The notes below the pieces were generated by a model. It was given only the letters and a program-made list of their open reading frames with translations, did no database searches and had not been told where the DNA came from. Position numbers and translations under genes: made by a program. From contig JAFDZI010000011.1 of NCBI GenBank assembly GCA_018266955.1, forward strand, positions 1 to 63,898: 63,898 nt of DNA, written 5' to 3'. Shown one piece after another: positions 60,473 through 63,898 of the stretch (within the stretch, counting starts at the first letter, position 1; every line of letters starts with the position of its first letter). The stretch is from Bacteroidota bacterium (GTDB lineage Bacteria > Bacteroidota > Bacteroidia > Flavobacteriales > Weeksellaceae).

Positions 60473-60503
60473 CAAATATACGATTTATTTCTTTTGTGGC
60501 AAA
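60473..60503 (-). promoter_or_regulatory. Promoter of the tRNA-Val array
   Basis: On the minus strand TTTG (60500-60503), 19 bases, TATATTTG (60473-60480). The -33 element lies inside the last codons of folC. Confidence 0.85.
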
Positions 60504-61729
60504 TTTTTTTCTAAAAATTCTCCTACTACAAAATTACTTCCTCCAATAAAAATAAGCTCATTGTTTTTAAGCGACTGTTTTGCAGCGAGGTAGCCGCTTT
60601 GTACCTCGTCGAAAATTTGATATCTTATTTTCGATTTTTGCAGTAAATCTTCATAGTCTTGTGGGTGTCTTCCTCTGGAAATAGATGGTTTTACAAAAAA
60701 GTAGTCTTCATTTTTGGGTAAAATTGCCAAAACTTCATCTATCTTTTTATCGTTTACAAATCCTAAAACAATTTTTTTATGAGCATCGATTTGGTTTAAT
60801 TGTTCAAAAACCATCTCAAGACCGGCTTGGTTATGCGCAGTGTCGCATATAATCAGTGGATCCTTGGAGAAATGGAACCATCGTCCTATAAATCCTGTAT
60901 TTTTTACGACGCTTTTAAAGCCTGAAATTACAGATGCTTCCTCTATGCGGATGTTTCTATTTCTTAACGCTTGAACAATAGCATATACAACTTTTTTGTT
61001 TTTATCTTGATAATTGCCCAATAGGTCACTTTCGAATGTTGTGGTGAGTGTAGTAGCATTAATGTAATCAGCATCGATTTTACTCGCTTGTTGCTGTACA
61101 ATTTTTTGCACTGCTATTTTTTCATCCCCACAAATAATTGGGGTTTGGGGTTTGATGATGCCTGCCTTTTCCTGTGCAATTTCTTCTAAAGTATTGCCTA
61201 AAATATTCTGATGATCCAAATCGACATTGGTAATGGCGGTAACTAAAGGATGGATAATGTTGGTGGCGTCTAGTCTTCCGCCCAATCCAACTTCTATAAT
61301 GGCAAAGTCCACCTTTTGTTGTTTGAAGTATTCAAAGGCCATTATGGTGGTGAATTCAAAAAAAGAAGGTTGAATGTCTTCGGGGATGGATTTTAGTTTC
61401 TGTATAAAATTATAAACAAATTCACGCGGACATTGCTGTCCGTTAACTTTTATTCTTTCGGTAAATTCTACTAAATGAGGCGAGTTGTATAATCCAACCT
61501 TATATCCGGATTCTTGCAAAATGGAAGCCAACATATTGCTTGTAGATCCTTTGCCATTGGTGCCACCAATATGGATGCATTGTATTTTATCCTGTGGGTT
61601 GCCAAAAAAACTACATAATTTGGTAATGTTGTCTAATCCAGGTTTGTAGGCTTTTATACCTTCTGTTTGGTAATTGGGCATTTGTACAAATAGCCAGTCG
61701 AGTGCCTGTTGGTATGCTTCTTTTGTCAT
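60485..61729 (-). CDS. folC: Bifunctional folylpolyglutamate/dihydrofolate synthase FolC
   Basis: FolC joins glutamate to dihydropteroate (making dihydrofolate) and extends folate polyglutamates. The 414-residue Mur-ligase-like protein has the ATP loop GGTNGKGSTSN, the DLDHQNILGNTLEEIAQEK region in two parts, an IIEVGLGGRLDATN motif and the C-terminal CDTAHNQAGL. Whether it has both activities cannot be told from sequence alone. Its 3' end carries part of the tRNA-Val promoter. Confidence 0.94.
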   Translation of the reverse strand: MTKEAYQQALDWLFVQMPNYQTEGIKAYKPGLDNITKLCSFFGNPQDKIQCIHIGGTNGKGSTSNMLASILQESGYKVGLYNSPHLVEFTERIKVNGQQCPREFVYNFIQKLKSIPEDIQPSFFEFTTIMAFEYFKQQKVDFAIIEVGLGGRLDATNIIHPLVTAITNVDLDHQNILGNTLEEIAQEKAGIIKPQTPIICGDEKIAVQKIVQQQASKIDADYINATTLTTTFESDLLGNYQDKNKKVVYAIVQALRNRNIRIEEASVISGFKSVVKNTGFIGRWFHFSKDPLIICDTAHNQAGLEMVFEQLNQIDAHKKIVLGFVNDKKIDEVLAILPKNEDYFFVKPSISRGRHPQDYEDLLQKSKIRYQIFDEVQSGYLAAKQSLKNNELIFIGGSNFVVGEFLEKNLPQKK

Positions 61730-62034
61730 GCTGTAAAATTATTTCAAAATTTGATGAAGACAAAAAAATATTCATGTAAGTTTATTTTTTAGTGGCTTGT
61801 TTCATCATATAAGAACAATGTTGCACTTGCTTTGGGGAATTAAAAAAAAGTCACCACATTGCTGTGATGACTTGGGCTCCTTTTGCTGGAAAGGTAATTT
61901 CTAAAAATGTTAGTTCCTTGGTTTAAAAATAGAGTTCAAATCCTAAAATTTTATCATATCAGCTTTCTCCATATCAAAATCAAAATACTCAGGCTTTTAG
62001 CATACCTGAACGATAATTTGTGTTTTTTTAATTA
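61730..62034 (-). other. 305-base intergenic stretch
   Basis: No ORF was seen. It holds a terminator-like stem-loop (61842-61873) and a short second inverted repeat (TCAGG...CCTGA near 61990-62010) that may end the transcript of the ORFs to the right. Confidence 0.45.
61842..61873 (-). terminator. Terminator for the right-edge ORFs
   Basis: An 11-bp stem AAGTCACCACA/TGTGATGACTT with one mismatch, followed by eight T residues on the minus strand. Confidence 0.65.
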
Positions 62035-62418
62035 TTAATTCATAATGAATACAAAATGATCTTCGGTACATCTATTCTTCATGAAAAAAATATGATTTTG
62101 AATTCTGTTAAGATTGTTGGGAGAGAATTTTTCTTTTATTTCAACTACATACAGACAAAAATAATCCATTTGAAAAATTAATTTGTAGTCTTTGATTTTG
62201 TTTTTATGATCGGATATTGTGTAATAATAGTATTCTTTCCAAAATGGTTTTTCCTTGTATCGAACATAAACATAGAAGAAATCTTCGTCTTCGTGTTTAG
62301 TGATACTTTTCACTAAATCATTAACAATTTTTGTAAATCTGATTTCAGCGTTTTGAAAAGTGGTGTCTGCCCCCAAATAATATCCTGTAGATTCTATTTC
62401 GTAAATTATTGCATACAT
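62035..62418 (-). CDS. Hypothetical protein, Tyr/Phe/Lys-rich
   Basis: The 127-residue protein has no signal peptide or membrane helix. It is rich in aromatic and charged residues (EDFFYVYVRYKEKPFWKEYYYY, in two parts) with an alternating beta pattern. I recognise no family. It lies 39 bases after a short ORF and 193 bases after the 408-residue ORF, on the same strand, and a terminator follows. Function unknown. Confidence 0.55.
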   Translation of the reverse strand: MYAIIYEIESTGYYLGADTTFQNAEIRFTKIVNDLVKSITKHEDEDFFYVYVRYKEKPFWKEYYYYTISDHKNKIKDYKLIFQMDYFCLYVVEIKEKFSPNNLNRIQNHIFFMKNRCTEDHFVFIMN

Positions 62419-62457
62419 AGTTTTTTGTTTTTAGTTTTATTAACTTGTGATCATAGA

Positions 62458-62646
62458 TCATAATTCAGGATGATTTTTTTTTGAAAATTCATCTGCAAGT
62501 TTTCTTTTTCTTCTTAATAGTTGAAATGGGCTATTTCTAGTTTTGTCCACTTCCGTAATTGTTAGAATTAAAAACTTTTCAACAAAATTATAATGAAAAA
62601 GGACGGTTTGGTCAGAGTTGCAAATTTGCAAGGTAATTATCATCAT
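62458..62646 (-). CDS. Hypothetical 62-residue protein
   Basis: This ORF (MMIITLQICNSDQ start) begins inside the 3' end of the 408-residue gene, overlapping it by 35 bases in another frame. The middle has a beta-like pattern (FVEKFLILTITEVDKT) and the end is basic (LLRRKRKLADEF). Stop-overlapping-start is a common operon layout, but the size leaves doubt. No family recognised. Confidence 0.35.
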   Translation of the reverse strand: MMIITLQICNSDQTVLFHYNFVEKFLILTITEVDKTRNSPFQLLRRKRKLADEFSKKNHPEL

Positions 62647-63838
62647 CTATATCGCTATCTTCTTCATCCAAAGGACTGGAATTATAAGTAGTGCTTTTCA
62701 TGATAGGAATGTATTTATGACTATCACCATGATAATTGCCAGTGATAATATAATTTTTAGCATATTCATAACTCATAAGATTCAGAATAGAAGATTTTAT
62801 TCTTGATATGTGGGAGTATATGGACTTGGTCTCTATGTTGGTAATATCTTCTATGCTTTGCCTTACCTTGTCAAGATCATCAAAAGGACAAATCTGCGAG
62901 TATAGGGTAAATAATTCATTTTTATAATGGTGAATTTCATTCAAATTAATACCATTAGGATTGTTGTAAAACAGTAGATAAACGGCTTTGGTAAGGTAAC
63001 TTAGCTTAATTTCTAAATTGTTATACTTGGGAAGAATAATTTGATGGGTTTGATAATCAACCTTAATTTCACTTAAATACGAATTCTGTATTCTTATTTT
63101 TGAAAAATTTTCCTCAACAATCTGTTTTATTGTTGGCATTGCCAGAAGTAATTGCCCTGATTGTTCTAAATCTTTTAGCTGTTTCTCTATTTGAAGTATT
63201 TTATCTTTAACCTCTTCGTTTAAGTCATCAAGAAAAAAATGGGTATCCTTGATATTGTTGCGGGATTCAAAATCAAATTTATTACCATTGGCTTCACATT
63301 TAAACAGCAATAGGATGGCATCTAGGATGGTACTATTGTCTAAAAAATAATTAAATTGTGAGATTTCTACAACATAACAATCTTTACCAAAACTAATGAG
63401 TAGTCCACATTGGATATTGCCACCATACCCAATACTTTCTAAAATATTTTTGTAGATATTTTTATGAAAGTTTTCGTTTTCTGTTATGCTTTCTAAAACC
63501 TTAGCTAGTAACCATTCTTTTTCACAAATATTGTAATTTCTTAATTCCGGATGATAGTAATAGAGTATAGATTCAAAATTAGAAAAAATGCTAATTTGAG
63601 GTAGATAGACAAATTTTTGTAATGTGTGCGAAAATTCTTCTAAAAGAGTTGAGTAATTCTTTTTTATATCAACTTCTATTGTGTTATTCCCGTCATTAAG
63701 ATTAAAAAACAAACACACTCTATCTAAAAAATTTAAGCCAGCAAAGCCTTTGAAATCGAAGGGTGTGAATTTGTCATATTTCAATCCAAAGCCTTTAAGA
63801 AAAGATTCAATATCAATCATTGTAAGTTTACTTTTCAC
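62612..63838 (-). CDS. Uncharacterised 408-residue protein
   Basis: No named family is recognised. The protein lacks a signal peptide. A poorly structured coiled-coil-like stretch (about 210-235, DKILQIEKQLKDLEQ) separates an N-terminal half from a C-terminal region. That region, about 275-385, has LSYLTKAVYLLFYNNPNG and IEDITNIETKSIYSHISRIKSS, in parts, and is similar in style to a domain I have seen in many uncharacterised Bacteroidota proteins (from memory). It ends in an acidic stretch EEDSDIDDD. The upstream end at 63838 is close to the window edge. Confidence 0.6.
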   Translation of the reverse strand: MKSKLTMIDIESFLKGFGLKYDKFTPFDFKGFAGLNFLDRVCLFFNLNDGNNTIEVDIKKNYSTLLEEFSHTLQKFVYLPQISIFSNFESILYYYHPELRNYNICEKEWLLAKVLESITENENFHKNIYKNILESIGYGGNIQCGLLISFGKDCYVVEISQFNYFLDNSTILDAILLLFKCEANGNKFDFESRNNIKDTHFFLDDLNEEVKDKILQIEKQLKDLEQSGQLLLAMPTIKQIVEENFSKIRIQNSYLSEIKVDYQTHQIILPKYNNLEIKLSYLTKAVYLLFYNNPNGINLNEIHHYKNELFTLYSQICPFDDLDKVRQSIEDITNIETKSIYSHISRIKSSILNLMSYEYAKNYIITGNYHGDSHKYIPIMKSTTYNSSPLDEEDSDIDDDNYLANLQL

Positions 63839-63898
63839 AAAGATAAATTAAGTCATTAAATTTTTTTGGTTAAAATGGATCAAGCACAAAACATGGGG

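Overview
The window reads as chromosome of a low-GC member of the Bacteroidota, class Flavobacteriia, probably close to the Chryseobacterium/Elizabethkingia group (inference from gene content, not from a search). The evidence is a SprE/PorW-type lipoprotein of the type IX secretion system, three GLPGLI-family proteins next to a TonB-receptor-like barrel, an S46 dipeptidyl-peptidase, a short histone H1-like protein, a DUF3127 single-strand-binding-like protein, and many promoters of the Bacteroidetes form TTTG-N19-21-TAnnTTTG. Almost everything looks like ordinary vertically inherited chromosome. There is no prophage, insertion sequence or CRISPR array.

Layout. 1-720: a Leu-Gly-Leu tRNA array on the minus strand with its own promoter and terminator. 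881-6880: an SSB-like protein, a histone-like protein, tsaB, then a minus-strand set of porW, maf, kdsC-like phosphatase and a DUF2520 Rossmann protein. 7069-15183: an ECF sigma factor, a candidate anti-sigma factor, a small periplasmic protein, a large outer-membrane barrel and three GLPGLI proteins, interrupted by a DinB-like gene. 15437-19168: feoA, feoB, a FeoB-associated small membrane protein, a lipoprotein, and a second almost identical copy of the small protein. 19229-21180: AIM24-family protein and thiL. 21450-37898: one long plus-strand division and cell wall (dcw) cluster, mraZ-rsmH-ftsL-ftsI-murE-mraY-murD-ftsW-murG-murC-ftsQ-ftsA-ftsZ, followed by yqeY. MurE to MurC make and lipid-link the peptidoglycan precursor, FtsI and FtsW polymerise it at the septum, and FtsQ/L/A/Z build the division ring.

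38004-48824: mostly minus-strand housekeeping genes (EamA transporter, aat, S46 peptidase, accD, fbaA, nadK with a CBS partner, uvrB), with one plus-strand META lipoprotein and a candidate small RNA at 46632-46697. 49014-50212: an outer-membrane barrel and a compact set of three very small ORFs. 50300-59801: a Cys/Met-metabolism PLP enzyme, YggS, bacilliredoxin, ClpC, YgjV-like protein, endonuclease III, Bcp peroxiredoxin, a GreA-like protein, ManC and a SprT-like protein. 59877-60503: two identical tRNA-Val genes plus a rearranged tRNA-Val-like copy, with a solitary GIY-YIG endonuclease gene lodged between them. 60485-63838: folC and three uncharacterised ORFs running to the window edge.

The best candidate for something new is the 352-base unit at 59879-60230. 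It contains a one-domain GIY-YIG nuclease gene whose stop codon lies inside a tRNA-like sequence. The unit is bounded by a 57-base perfect direct repeat of the tRNA-Val 3' half plus its terminator, and the tRNA-like copy has a 7-bp perfect palindrome in place of a normal anticodon arm. This looks like a minimal tRNA-targeting endonuclease element. Secondary leads are the orphan promoter-terminator pair (46594-46697), the three-peptide cassette (49823-50212) with a Cys/Ser/Thr-rich peptide, the near-identical FeoB-associated duplication, and apparently leaderless mraZ and uvrB.
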